Below, in pieces: positions 36,406-45,155 of a DNA stretch of 64,000 bases. How positions within the stretch are numbered: position 1 is the first letter of the stretch; each line of letters begins with the position of its first letter. The notes under the pieces are model-generated. The model was not told where the DNA came from and ran no database searches. It worked only from the letters and a program-made list of their open reading frames with translations. The stretch comes from Arthrobacter sp. QXT-31 (GTDB taxonomy: Bacteria > Actinomycetota > Actinomycetes > Actinomycetales > Micrococcaceae): the NCBI RefSeq assembly GCF_001969265.1, contig NZ_CP019304.1, forward strand, positions 4,278,001 through 4,342,000. Direction: 5' to 3'. The position numbers and the translations under genes were made by a program.

Positions 36406-38073
36406 GTGCCGGATGACTCAGCATTCGATTATGTGATCGCCGGGGGCGGAACGGGCGGCAGCGTCCTGGCCGGCAGGCTGACCGAAGACCCGTCGGTCCG
36501 CGTGCTCCTGCTTGAAGCGGGCAGGTCCGACTACCACCCGTTCATCCATATTCCTGCGGGCTTCCCCCGTCTCAAGGGAGGCCCTTATCAGTGGGATTAC
36601 CGGACCGTTCCACAAAAGTACAGCAACGGCCGCAGCATCCCGCTGCCTCAAGGCCGCGGACTCGGCGGCGGCGGGTCCATCAACTCCCAGGTCTTCACCC
36701 GCGGCGTGAACGAGGACTACGACGGCTGGGTTGCGGACTACGGGTGCGAGGGATGGTCCGGCGCTGAGGTGTCTAGGTATTTCGTCCGCTCGGAATCGAA
36801 TGCCAGACTCTCCGGGCCTCTCCACGGAACTCATGGACCCCTCGGCGTCTCAGACCTCGGGCGCCCGCACACTCTGTCCGCGGCCTTCGTGCAGGCAGGC
36901 CAGGAGTTCGGGCTGCCCTACAACCGGGACTTCAACGGCGAACGGCAGCACGGTGTCGGCTTCTACCAGACGACTACCAGGAACGGGCGCCGGTGCAGCG
37001 CGGCGGTCGCCTATCTGAAACCTGCGCGCGGCCGGCCCAACCTCACTATCCGCGTCAACGCGACCGTCGCAAAGGTGATCATCAAGCATGGCCGTGCCGT
37101 CGGCGTTCAGTCGATCGAGGGCGGAGTGGCGCGAACCTACACCGCACGGCGTGAGGTGATTCTCTCCAGCGGCGCTTTCGGTTCGCCGAAGTTACTTCAG
37201 CTTTCAGGCGTTGGCGACCCCGCTGACCTCGCCGCCGCCGGAATCGAAACAGTCCATGCGCTGCCCGGCGTCGGGAAGAACCTCCAGGACCACGTTGACC
37301 TGGACATCATCTATGAACTCACCGAGAACCACAGCCTGGACCGGTTCAACCGCGTGTGCCCGGAAACCGTCCTGGCCGGCCTTGAATACGTGGCCTTCCG
37401 CTCCGGACCGTTCGCGTCCAACCTGGTCGAGGCCGGGGGCTTCAGTTATGCCAACACGGAGGAGAAGACCCCGGACCTGCAGTTCCACTTCCTGCCTGCG
37501 GCGAGGTCGGAGCCGGGGATTGCATCCCTCCGGCCCGGGTTCGGGGCGACGCTGAACTCGTACTTCCTGCGCCCCCGCAGCCGGGGGACGGTCCGCGTCG
37601 CATCATCTGACCCCACAAGGGCACCGCTTATCGACCCGAGGTACCTCGCCGACGACTACGATCTCGAGATAACGATCGCCGGCGTACGGCAGAGCCGGGA
37701 GATCATGGGGCAGGCGTCACTTGCTCCGTTCATCAAGGCGGAGCGCATCGGCGATGGCTCGCGGGTGGCAACCCGGGACGAGTACGTGAATTTCGTGCGC
37801 TCCTACGGACGGACCTCTTACCACCCGGTCGGCACCTGTGCCATGGGCACCACCGACGATTCTGTCGTCTCCCCGCGCCTGAAGGTCCATGGGCTGGAGG
37901 GATTGCGGGTGGTTGATTCCTCGATCATGCCCCGGCTGATCAGTGCCAACACGCAGGCGCCCACCATCATGATCGCGGAAAAAGCCGTCGACATGATCCT
38001 TGAGGACGCGGGCATCGTGGCACCCGGCCTAAGCGGCTTCGCCAGATCCCATGCGGGCCCGGATGCTGTGTGA
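36406..38073 (+). CDS. GMC family FAD-dependent oxidoreductase (choline dehydrogenase-like)
   Basis: A flavoprotein of 555 aa. The FAD-binding motif is DYVIAGGGTGGSVLAGRL with VLLLEAG following; the GMC signature is GRGLGGGGSINSQVFTRG, and the C-terminal active-site region is SYHPVGTCAMGT with NTQAPTIMIAEKA. It oxidises an alcohol of unknown identity. GTG start with GAGGAG 6 bases upstream. It stands alone between rnpB and the gap gene. Confidence 0.92.
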   Translation: MPDDSAFDYVIAGGGTGGSVLAGRLTEDPSVRVLLLEAGRSDYHPFIHIPAGFPRLKGGPYQWDYRTVPQKYSNGRSIPLPQGRGLGGGGSINSQVFTRGVNEDYDGWVADYGCEGWSGAEVSRYFVRSESNARLSGPLHGTHGPLGVSDLGRPHTLSAAFVQAGQEFGLPYNRDFNGERQHGVGFYQTTTRNGRRCSAAVAYLKPARGRPNLTIRVNATVAKVIIKHGRAVGVQSIEGGVARTYTARREVILSSGAFGSPKLLQLSGVGDPADLAAAGIETVHALPGVGKNLQDHVDLDIIYELTENHSLDRFNRVCPETVLAGLEYVAFRSGPFASNLVEAGGFSYANTEEKTPDLQFHFLPAARSEPGIASLRPGFGATLNSYFLRPRSRGTVRVASSDPTRAPLIDPRYLADDYDLEITIAGVRQSREIMGQASLAPFIKAERIGDGSRVATRDEYVNFVRSYGRTSYHPVGTCAMGTTDDSVVSPRLKVHGLEGLRVVDSSIMPRLISANTQAPTIMIAEKAVDMILEDAGIVAPGLSGFARSHAGPDAV

Positions 38074-38146
38074 GTGATTTCACGGGCGCGCGGCCGTTTC
38101 AGGTGCCCGGCCCGCCCTAGAATGGATGGTGAACGTAGAAGTTCTT

Positions 38147-38179
38147 CCGCCGGATCTGCGTTCGCAGCCGGCGGTTTTT
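38147..38179 (+). terminator. terminator after the GMC oxidoreductase gene
   Basis: CCGCCGG-N14-CCGGCGG followed directly by TTTTTC. Since it precedes the gap gene by about 130 bases it might also act as an attenuator. Confidence 0.8.
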
Positions 38180-38306
38180 CTTTGCACGTCCAACGGCATC
38201 CGGGGTAGACCGAAACCCTGCCGGTGCCAGCTTGCCCTGGATAACTTCCAGTGGCCGCCATCCGGTTTACGAGGACGTAGCCGGTTGAACCAAGGAAGGT
38301 AGTTCT

Positions 38307-39800
38307 GTGAGCCAGACGTCAGATTCTTGTCTTGATACGTGGATGAGCCGGGAGGCGCTCGCTGAGGCCATGATCCCGGTGATCGGCCGGCTGTACCGTG
38401 AAAACAACGTGGTTACCTCCATCCACGGCCGCAGCCTGATTAACAAGTCCACCATGAACATCCTGAAGGCGCACCGCTTTGCGCGCCGGATGAGCAAGGA
38501 CGAGCTGCTGCTGGAGGAGACGGCGCCGCTGCTGAACACGCTGGCACAGCTGGACCTGGGTGCCGCTGCCATCGACATCGCCCGACTGAACCAGAAGTTC
38601 AAGTCCGACGGCGGGGACCTGACTCTGGAGGAATTCCTCCGCGCCGAACTGGCTGAGATTGTGGGCAAGCGGGGCGCCGACGAGCGCACCAGCACCGACG
38701 TCGTGCTCTACGGCTTCGGCCGCATCGGCCGCCTGCTGGCGCGCCTGCTCATCGAAAAGGCCGGCGGCGGCCACGGCCTGCGCCTGCGCGCCATCGTGGT
38801 CCGGCGCGGCTCCGACAACGACCTCACCAAGCGTGCCAGCCTGCTGCGCCGCGACTCCGTGCACGGTTCCTTCGAAGGAACCATCCGCGTGGACACCGAG
38901 GCCAACACCATCACGGCCAACGGCGTCCGGATCCAGGTCATCTACTCGGACAACCCGGCCACCATCGATTACACCGCCTACGGCATCAAGGACGCCCTCG
39001 TGGTGGACAACACCGGCCGCTGGCGCGACGCCGAAGGCCTTGGCCAGCACCTGCTGAGCAAGGGCGTGGCCAAGGTCCTGCTGACCGCGCCGGGCAAGGG
39101 CGAGCTGAAGAACATCGTGCACGGCATCAACCACCGCGACATCGCCGAGTCGGACAAGATCGTGACGGCAGCCTCCTGCACCACCAACGCCATCACCCCC
39201 GTGCTGAAGGCCCTCAACGACAAGTACGGCGTGATCCACGGCCACGTCGAGACGGTCCACTCGTTCACGAACGACCAGAACCTGATCGACAACTTCCACA
39301 AGGGCGACCGCCGCGGACGCTCCGCCGCCCTGAACATGGTGATCACCGAGACCGGCGCCGCCAAGGCCGTGGCAAAGGCACTGCCCGAACTGCAGGGCAA
39401 GCTTAGCGGCAGCTCCATCCGCGTCCCCACCCCGGACGTGTCCCTGGCTGTCCTGAACCTGAACCTGGAACGGGGCACCACCAAGGACGAGGTCAACGAT
39501 TACCTGCGCGAGATGTCGCTGCACTCGGACCTGCGCAAGCAGATCGACTACATCGACTCCCCCGAAGTGGTCTCCACCGACTTCGTCGGCTCCCGCCGCG
39601 CCGGCATCGTTGATGGCCTCGCCACCATCTCCAACGACAAGAACCTGGTTGTCTACGTCTGGTACGACAACGAGTTCGGCTACAGCTGCCAGGTGGTCCG
39701 CGTCATGGAGGAGATGGCCGGGGTCAACCCGCCGACCTTCCCTGCCAAGGACTCCGATAAGGATATTGCCCCGGTCCTGGCCTCGGCAGCGTCTGTCTAA
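38307..39800 (+). CDS. gap: glyceraldehyde-3-phosphate dehydrogenase, long GapB-type
   Basis: A GapDH of 497 aa, about 160 residues longer than the usual enzyme. The first 130 residues form an extension with charged helices (WMSREALAEAMIPVIGRLYR). The dehydrogenase follows: NAD-binding YGFGRIGRLLAR (136-145), catalytic C291 in TAASCTTNAITP, the partner His in VETVHSFTNDQN and the C-terminal WYDNEFGYSCQVV. This architecture matches GapB of Corynebacterium, which works mainly in gluconeogenesis (family knowledge). It is monocistronic. Confidence 0.92.
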   Translation: MSQTSDSCLDTWMSREALAEAMIPVIGRLYRENNVVTSIHGRSLINKSTMNILKAHRFARRMSKDELLLEETAPLLNTLAQLDLGAAAIDIARLNQKFKSDGGDLTLEEFLRAELAEIVGKRGADERTSTDVVLYGFGRIGRLLARLLIEKAGGGHGLRLRAIVVRRGSDNDLTKRASLLRRDSVHGSFEGTIRVDTEANTITANGVRIQVIYSDNPATIDYTAYGIKDALVVDNTGRWRDAEGLGQHLLSKGVAKVLLTAPGKGELKNIVHGINHRDIAESDKIVTAASCTTNAITPVLKALNDKYGVIHGHVETVHSFTNDQNLIDNFHKGDRRGRSAALNMVITETGAAKAVAKALPELQGKLSGSSIRVPTPDVSLAVLNLNLERGTTKDEVNDYLREMSLHSDLRKQIDYIDSPEVVSTDFVGSRRAGIVDGLATISNDKNLVVYVWYDNEFGYSCQVVRVMEEMAGVNPPTFPAKDSDKDIAPVLASAASV

Positions 39801-39812
39801 CCGGAACCCTTC

Positions 39813-39850
39813 GTCAGCCCCGCCCGCACTGCTGTGCCGGCGGGGCTGAC
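39813..39850 (+). terminator. terminator of gap
   Basis: GTCAGCCCCGCC with its exact complement, 12 base pairs and a 14-base loop, 13 bases after the stop. No T run. Confidence 0.65.
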
Positions 39851-39915
39851 CCATGCCCGGGAACTTCCCGGGCAATTCGCTGGAATCGGCCGGTGATCGG
39901 GGACAAACTTGTGTC

Positions 39916-40125
39916 ATGGAACACAACCGCACACTTGAGCACGAGACGACCCTGGAACACGCCCTCGACGTTGCAAGGGCCAACCAGAAAGAAGCCCAGA
40001 GGCTGCTGGATGAGGCACGCACTGCGCATGCGGCCGGGGAAATCGGCAACGACAGGGTGGCCCAGCTGGAGCGGCTCCTTGACCTCGCCAACACCGATCT
40101 TCGCCGGGTCATGCGCGAGCAGTAG
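39916..40125 (+). CDS. small helical protein of unknown function, 69 aa
   Basis: Highly charged, probably two helices: MEHNRTLEHETTLEHALDVA and a second part with AQLERLLDLANTDLRRVMRE. No domain recognised. The ATG at 39916 lacks a clear ribosome site; an in-frame ATG at 39853 overlaps no better one. Base pattern and composition look coding. Confidence 0.5.
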   Translation: MEHNRTLEHETTLEHALDVARANQKEAQRLLDEARTAHAAGEIGNDRVAQLERLLDLANTDLRRVMREQ

Positions 40126-40238
40126 GCCGACCCGTCCTCCACAGGGCACCTGTCCCCAACACTGTGGATACCCGCGCCGCCGCGGGTGGTTTCGCCTAGG
40201 CTCCTGGGTGTGGATCCACAACCTGCCCGAAGCTGCCG

Positions 40239-41054
40239 GTGCCCCGGGATTCGCCCGTGAGCGTCAGCTGGGCCGCTTACCGGCGTGCCCGCCGCCACGC
40301 CCGGCAGGCCTGGGCGCTGCTCGGCGCGGCCGCCGCTGCGGTGATCGCCGGCAGCGTGTGGTTTTTTACGGCCGGCCAGTTTGCCGCCGTCGAGCCTGCG
40401 GTGTCCGGTCCTGCCGAGGTGCCGGTGTTCGACGCCGGCTGGATGAAACCGGTGACGCCGCCATACCCGGTGCCGCGGGGCGGCGCGGCCGCTGCACTGG
40501 AAGAACTGGACGTGAAGGGCAGGGCAGCCGGCAGCGACTATGACCGGTCGGCCTTCGGCCAGGCCTGGCAGGACGCAGACCGGAACGGCTGCGACACGCG
40601 CAACGACATCCTGCGCCGTGACCTTCGCGACGTTGGGTTCAGCCAGGGATCAAGGTGCAAAGTTGCTTCCGGCAGCCTGCATGAGCCGTATGTGGGGCTT
40701 ACGGTCAGGTTCGTCCGCGGTGCAGACTCCAGCAAGGAAGTGCAGATCGACCACGTCGTCGCACTGGGCGACGCCTGGCAAAAAGGTGCCCAGCAGCTGA
40801 CGCCGTTGGAGCGGCAGGTCCTGGCCAACGACCCCCTCAACCTCATTGCGGCGGACGGGGAGGCCAACCAGGAGAAAAGCGCGTCGGATGCCGCCACCTG
40901 GCTGCCGAAGAACAAGGCGCTGCGGTGCCACTATGTGGCGCGGCAGATCTCGGTGAAGGCCGCGTACGGCCTCTGGGTCACGCAGCCGGAGAAGGACGCC
41001 ATGGCACGCGTTCTGGCGTCGTGCCCGCAGCAGCAGACGGTGACGCCGGGGTAG
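40239..41054 (+). CDS. membrane-anchored or secreted HNH-type nuclease (DUF1524 family)
   Basis: A protein of 271 aa. One N-terminal membrane segment (ALLGAAAAAVIAGSVWFF, about residues 26-43) is followed by an outside domain. NGCDTRNDILRRDL and EVQIDHVVALGDAW, then NDPLNLIAADGEANQEKSAS and WLPKN form the HNH/DUF1524 nuclease pattern with the DH pair as catalytic core. Probably a nutritional or competitive extracellular nuclease. The start may be the GTG at 40239 or at 40257; neither has a clear ribosome site. Confidence 0.82.
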   Translation: MPRDSPVSVSWAAYRRARRHARQAWALLGAAAAAVIAGSVWFFTAGQFAAVEPAVSGPAEVPVFDAGWMKPVTPPYPVPRGGAAAALEELDVKGRAAGSDYDRSAFGQAWQDADRNGCDTRNDILRRDLRDVGFSQGSRCKVASGSLHEPYVGLTVRFVRGADSSKEVQIDHVVALGDAWQKGAQQLTPLERQVLANDPLNLIAADGEANQEKSASDAATWLPKNKALRCHYVARQISVKAAYGLWVTQPEKDAMARVLASCPQQQTVTPG

Positions 41055-41065
41055 AAGCTCCGGGG

Positions 41066-41638
41066 TCAGTGGCCGAAGGGGTCCGGGTCGACGCCGGGCA
41101 TCCAGGTCAGGCCGGGGACGCCCCAGCTGTTCTTCTTGGCCTGCTTCATCGCCTTGCGGGCGTACCTGTCGATGAGGCGGTTGACGTACAGCTTGCCGTC
41201 CAGGTGGTCGTACTCGTGCTGGATGATGCGGGCGAACCAGCCGGTGGCCTCAAAATCCACCGGATTTCCGTGCCCGTCAAAGCCCTGGACGCGGACCCAC
41301 TCGGCGCGCTTGAGCGGATACTGCTCGCCGGGGAAGGAGAGGCAGCCCTCCACTTCATCGTCCGGATCCGGCAGCGCCCCGGACACCTTGGAGAGAGTCA
41401 GCACAGGATTGACCACGGCCCCGGCCGGGGGAGCGCCGTCCTCGTTCTGGTACTTGTACACGAAGATCCGCTTGCCCACGCCGATCTGCGGTGCGGCCAG
41501 CCCCACGCCGTTCGCCTTGTCGTTGGTTTCGAACATGTCGGCAATCAGCTGGCGAAGCGCGTCGTCGAACTCCTCCACTTCGGCGGCCCGGCGGTGCAGC
41601 ACCGGCTCACCCCAGATGGTGATGGGCAGAACGGTCAT
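41066..41638 (-). CDS. def: peptide deformylase
   Basis: An iron enzyme of 190 aa that removes the formyl group from new proteins. The three motifs are complete: GVGLAAPQIG (45-54), EGCLSFPGE with ligand C99, and QHEYDHLDG with H141, E142 and H145. The ATG at 41638 is used (AAGGAA 8 bases upstream). A frame of 430 codons extending to 42358 runs across tRNA-His and part of orn and is an artefact. Confidence 0.94.
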   Translation of the reverse strand: MTVLPITIWGEPVLHRRAAEVEEFDDALRQLIADMFETNDKANGVGLAAPQIGVGKRIFVYKYQNEDGAPPAGAVVNPVLTLSKVSGALPDPDDEVEGCLSFPGEQYPLKRAEWVRVQGFDGHGNPVDFEATGWFARIIQHEYDHLDGKLYVNRLIDRYARKAMKQAKKNSWGVPGLTWMPGVDPDPFGH

Positions 41639-41691
41639 GTCAGGGGATTCCTTCGGCGCTTTGCCGGGCGGGAGCCGGCAGGGGTGAAAAC

Positions 41692-41731
41692 CAACAAAGG
41701 CCGCACCGGATAACCGGTACGGCCTTTGTTG
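41692..41731 (-). terminator. terminator after tRNA-His
   Basis: CAACAAAGGCCGCACCGG pairs with CCGGTACGGCCTTTGTTG (one mismatch) around a 4-base loop, downstream of the tRNA on the minus strand. Confidence 0.85.
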
Positions 41732-41763
41732 CTGGCCGGCAATAAACTGCCGTCCTCGGTGCG

Positions 41764-41837
41764 GGTGAGCGACGGGGGTTGAACCCGCGACCTCCTGGAC
41801 CACAACCAGGCGCTCTGCCAACTGAGCTACGCCCACC
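41764..41837 (-). tRNA. tRNA-His (anticodon GTG)
   Basis: Acceptor GTGGGCG/CGCTCAC, anticodon stem CCTGG/CCAGG with loop TTGTGGT (anticodon GTG), T arm GGTTCAACCC. The extra G at position -1, paired with C73, is encoded, as is usual for tRNA-His. Confidence 0.95.
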
Positions 41838-41967
41838 ATGTGCCCTGCAGGCTGTCCGGTTTTCCCGGCCGTCCGAAAAGGCAACGAGAAATAGTGTACC
41901 TGCTGTTGGGGCTTGCTTTTGCCACTTTTGGCAGTTTCGGCAAAATTTCCCTCAAACGTGGCGCAGA

Positions 41968-42639
41968 TTACTTTCCCGGTTGCTGTGCCGCGGGCGGCGG
42001 AACGCTCTCCGCGGCTGCATGGTCGACGGCAGAGGGGGAGGCTGCGATCCGCTGGGAGATCTTCTGGGCGGTGGCACTGTCCGGTCCCGGGGCAGGCACA
42101 AAGACGGCTTCCCGGTAGTACCGGAGCTCGTCGATGGAATCCTTGATGTCGCCGAGGGCGCGGTGGCCGCCGAGCTTCGCCGGTGCCTGGAAGTAGGCCC
42201 GGGCGTACCAGCGACGGGCGAGTTCCTTGATGGTGCTGACATCGATGATCCGGTAGTGCAGGTGCTCCACCACCGAGGGCATGTCCCTGGCCAGGAAGAC
42301 CCGGTCCGTTCCCACCGAGTTGCCGGCAAGGGGCGCCTTGCGGGGGTCGGGAACCCACTTGCGGATGTAGTCCAGCACCAGGGCCTCTGCTTCGGCCATC
42401 GTTTTGCCGGCCGGAAGCTCGTTCAGGAGGCCGGACCGGGTGTGCATGTCCCGGACGAAATCGTTCATCTGGGCGAGTGCGGCGTCGTCCGGCTTGATCA
42501 CCACGTCCACCCCGTCACCGAGGATGTTGAGTTCGGAATCGGTCACCAGGGCAGCGACCTCGATCAGGGCGTCGTTGACGCTGTCGAGGCCGGTCATTTC
42601 GCAGTCGATCCAGACGATGCGTTCGTTAGTAATAGGCAC
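41968..42639 (-). CDS. orn: oligoribonuclease
   Basis: A DEDDh 3'-5' exonuclease of 223 aa that degrades two- to five-base RNAs. The first acidic motif is [10 protein letters not shown] (D12, E14); [32 protein letters not shown] in outline carries the second acidic residue; [14 protein letters not shown] carries the His and last Asp. The C-terminal 25 residues are a Pro/Ala-rich tail. It lies just before tRNA-His in the direction of transcription. Confidence 0.94.
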   Translation of the reverse strand: MPITNERIVWIDCEMTGLDSVNDALIEVAALVTDSELNILGDGVDVVIKPDDAALAQMNDFVRDMHTRSGLLNELPAGKTMAEAEALVLDYIRKWVPDPRKAPLAGNSVGTDRVFLARDMPSVVEHLHYRIIDVSTIKELARRWYARAYFQAPAKLGGHRALGDIKDSIDELRYYREAVFVPAPGPDSATAQKISQRIAASPSAVDHAAAESVPPPAAQQPGK

Positions 42640-42921
42640 CCGTTCAGCCTACCGTTTAGGCGCGGGCAAGCCTTGGAGAGGCGCTCCGATGCTAATATTT
42701 CGGATACGTGGCAACGGGTCATTGCGTGGCCGCGACCCCGGCGACGCCTCACTTGGCTGGCCGCCCAGCCCGGCTGCACATGGGCTGGCTGTACTTGGGC
42801 TGGCTGCGCATGGGTCGGTTGCATTGGATTGGTTGCAGGCCGGGAGCACGCCCCAAAAGAGACATGCCCGGAAGAGACATGCCTAACGAGATAGGCGCAG
42901 AAGAGATTGGACGATCCTGAG
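42640..42921. repeat. upstream region of mptB with degenerate 15-bp tandem repeats
   Basis: 280 bases without a confident gene. At 42772-42837 a 15-bp unit GGCTGCACATGGGCT occurs about 4.5 times with increasing decay. At 42856-42885 a different 15-bp unit (AGAGACATGCC core) occurs twice. A 70-codon frame across it (42708-42920) reads as repeats of LHMGWLYLGWL type and is not called. Confidence 0.7.
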
Positions 42922-44478
42922 ATGACGGCGCCTGTGCCTGCGATAGGGGAAACGGCCACTGGCACTTCCACGGACCCGGCCCGGCCGGAAGTGGACAACC
43001 CGCGCTCGCCCATCCTCTCCGGCTTCGTCGGCTCCATGTTCCTCCTCATCGGCTCGCTCGGCGTCGGCTGGCTGGCGCCCGTCTCGGAGTTGCGGCGGAT
43101 GCCGCTGTTCATCTGGATGCGCACCGAGGCATTCGGCGTCGGGCTGTCCATCGTCCTGTTGGCGGTCGGCGGCATGCTCCTGGTCCGGGCCTGGCTCAGG
43201 CTTGGCCAGCACGTCCACGTCTGGGGCCGGGAGGCCCGCAAGGCCACGCTCCAGGCCGTCGTGGCGTGGGGCCTTCCCATGATGTTCACGGTCCCGCTCT
43301 TCAGCCGGGACGTGTACGCCTATATAGGCCAGGGCCGGCTGATGGTCGAGGGCTTCAACCCGTATGAAAACGGCATCTCCGCGCTGTCCAACTACTTCCA
43401 GCTCGGCGCCGACAAGATGTGGACCGAGGCCCCGGTTCCCTACGGGCAGCTGTTCCTCTGGATCGAGCAGTTCGTGGTGTGGTCCACCAATGTGCATCCG
43501 GAAGCGAGCATCATGCTGTTCCGTCTCGCCTCCCTGGCCGGCGTGATCCTGTGCATCATCTACGTTCCCAAACTTGCCGACCTGCACGGGGTCAATCCGC
43601 ACCGTGCCCTCTGGCTGACGGCGGCGAATCCGCTCTTCCTCACCAACTTCATTGCCAGCGTCCACAATGATTCACTGATGATCGGGCTCGCCCTCGCCGG
43701 CCTCTACTACTGCGCCACACGGCGGGTCATCCTCGGCATTGTGCTTGTCACAGCCTCCATCGCGGTGAAGCCCATCACCGTGGTGTTCCTGCCGTTCATT
43801 GGCTTGCTCTGGGCCGGCAAGGGGGCCAGCTGGCCCAGGAAGTTTGTGTTCTGGGGCCTGACGGCGGGACTCAGTGTTGGCCTGCTCTACGCAATGAGCC
43901 TGGTAAACGGCTTCGGGTTCGGCTGGATCAACGGACTCTCCGCGCCGGGCAGCGTATGGATCTGGTACGCCCCGGTGGGGCTGCTTGGCCTGATCGTGGC
44001 CTCCATCGCCAATGCATTCAGCCTGGACGGCTGGGGGCTTGCCAAATGGGTTTACGACGCCGGGAAGCTCCTTGCTGTGGGCATCGTCGCCTGGCAGATT
44101 TTCCGCGGCGGGCACGACCGCCTCATGCGCCGCCTGACCCTCGCCTTCGCGGCGGTTGTGGTGCTGGCCCCCATGATCCAGTCCTGGTACGTCGTGTGGC
44201 TGATCCCGCTGTTCGCCGTCACAGGCATCCGTGACGACTGGCAGGTGAAGGCCCTGTACTTCATCGTTTCCTTCTTCATGGTCTATGCCATCTCCGACCA
44301 GCTGGAAGTCTTCCCCTACCTGCAGACCGACGATCTGGGCCTTGCCCTGGCACTGGCACGCAATGCGGCCGCCATTATCGCGCTGCTGTTTGCGCTCTAC
44401 CTGATCTTCCTGGACCGCAGCACCAAGCTGCTTTTCAGCAAGGCGGACCAGCCCGTCACCACCCGGCCCGTCATCTGA
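42922..44478 (+). CDS. mptB: alpha-(1->6)-mannopyranosyltransferase MptB-like
   Basis: A GT-C type membrane glycosyltransferase of 518 aa with about 12 hydrophobic segments. The motif PLFSRDVYAYIGQGRLM carries the conserved acidic residue in the first outer loop; NPLFLTNFIASVHNDSLMIGL and AVKPITVVFLPF are typical of the MptA/B family. In corynebacteria and mycobacteria it extends the mannan core of lipomannan using polyprenyl-phosphate mannose. I use the ATG at 42922; a TTG at 42907 is possible. Ribosome site weak. Confidence 0.87.
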   Translation: MTAPVPAIGETATGTSTDPARPEVDNPRSPILSGFVGSMFLLIGSLGVGWLAPVSELRRMPLFIWMRTEAFGVGLSIVLLAVGGMLLVRAWLRLGQHVHVWGREARKATLQAVVAWGLPMMFTVPLFSRDVYAYIGQGRLMVEGFNPYENGISALSNYFQLGADKMWTEAPVPYGQLFLWIEQFVVWSTNVHPEASIMLFRLASLAGVILCIIYVPKLADLHGVNPHRALWLTAANPLFLTNFIASVHNDSLMIGLALAGLYYCATRRVILGIVLVTASIAVKPITVVFLPFIGLLWAGKGASWPRKFVFWGLTAGLSVGLLYAMSLVNGFGFGWINGLSAPGSVWIWYAPVGLLGLIVASIANAFSLDGWGLAKWVYDAGKLLAVGIVAWQIFRGGHDRLMRRLTLAFAAVVVLAPMIQSWYVVWLIPLFAVTGIRDDWQVKALYFIVSFFMVYAISDQLEVFPYLQTDDLGLALALARNAAAIIALLFALYLIFLDRSTKLLFSKADQPVTTRPVI

Positions 44479-45082
44479 CCCGCAGCCGCACCACCGCACG
44501 CCCCGGCACGGCGTCGCTGACCACCTCAAACCCGGCGCCGAGGAACAGCCCGAGCGTGCCCTGGTAGAGGTCGGCCGGCCCGGCCTTGGGCCGTTGCGCC
44601 GGGTCCACCGGATACCCCTCGACGACGGTGGCGCCGTTGGCGCGTGCGTGGTCGACGGCGGCGGCCAGCAGGGCTGCCGCCACGCCGCTGCGCCGGTGGC
44701 CGGGAGCAACGACGAAACAGCTCACCGACCAAACGCTTTCACCGCCGTTGTCGTCCGCCACCGCGGGGCCGGCGGCCTTGAATACCTGTGAGCGGAGAAT
44801 CCGCGGGTAGCACTGCCGCGGTTCCACCGCACACCAGCCGACGGCGGATCCGCCGCGGTGAGCCAGGACCCCCGGTGCCGGCCCGCCGCCGTCGAACTTG
44901 CCTTTCAGCTGTGCCTTGCGGTCAGCAGGGGGCGTGGCAGGAAAGCCATTGCCCGGCAGGGCAAAGAACCGGCACCAGCAGCGTGACGGCTCACCCCGGA
45001 CGCCGAACAGCTGCTCGACGGCGGGCCATTCGGCGGGCGCTGCGGTGATGCCTTCTGCCGCCCCGTGTGGAGGGTCTGTCAT
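44471..45082 (-). CDS. GNAT family N-acetyltransferase
   Basis: A protein of 203 aa. Acetyl-CoA binding is marked by VWSVSCFVVAPGHRRSGVAAALL and the following ARANGATVVEGYPVDPA. A cysteine-rich N-terminal part (SRCWCRFF) is typical of a subgroup found in actinobacteria. Substrate unknown. It is convergent with mptB, overlapping its end by 8 bases. Confidence 0.86.
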   Translation of the reverse strand: MTDPPHGAAEGITAAPAEWPAVEQLFGVRGEPSRCWCRFFALPGNGFPATPPADRKAQLKGKFDGGGPAPGVLAHRGGSAVGWCAVEPRQCYPRILRSQVFKAAGPAVADDNGGESVWSVSCFVVAPGHRRSGVAAALLAAAVDHARANGATVVEGYPVDPAQRPKAGPADLYQGTLGLFLGAGFEVVSDAVPGRAVVRLRVR

Positions 45083-45155
45083 GGCCGCCTTCCCTTGTTG
45101 CCGGACTGGTGTTGCGGGGCTGGTGTTGCCGACGCGAACGGATCTTGCCGGGGAA

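Noticed and set aside
35756..36424. Open frames over the RNase P RNA on both strands
   Set aside because: The region is clearly rnpB by its conserved core and P1 pairing.
41639..42358. N-terminal extension of peptide deformylase
   Set aside because: It crosses tRNA-His, its terminator and part of orn; the true start at 41638 has a ribosome site and gives the normal length.
42772..42885. Possible CRISPR array
   Set aside because: Units are adjacent 15-mers without spacers and there are no cas genes; no CRISPR array was seen anywhere in the window.
42708..42920. 70-codon frame across the 15-bp repeats before mptB
   Set aside because: The product is a by-product of the repeat unit; no ribosome site.
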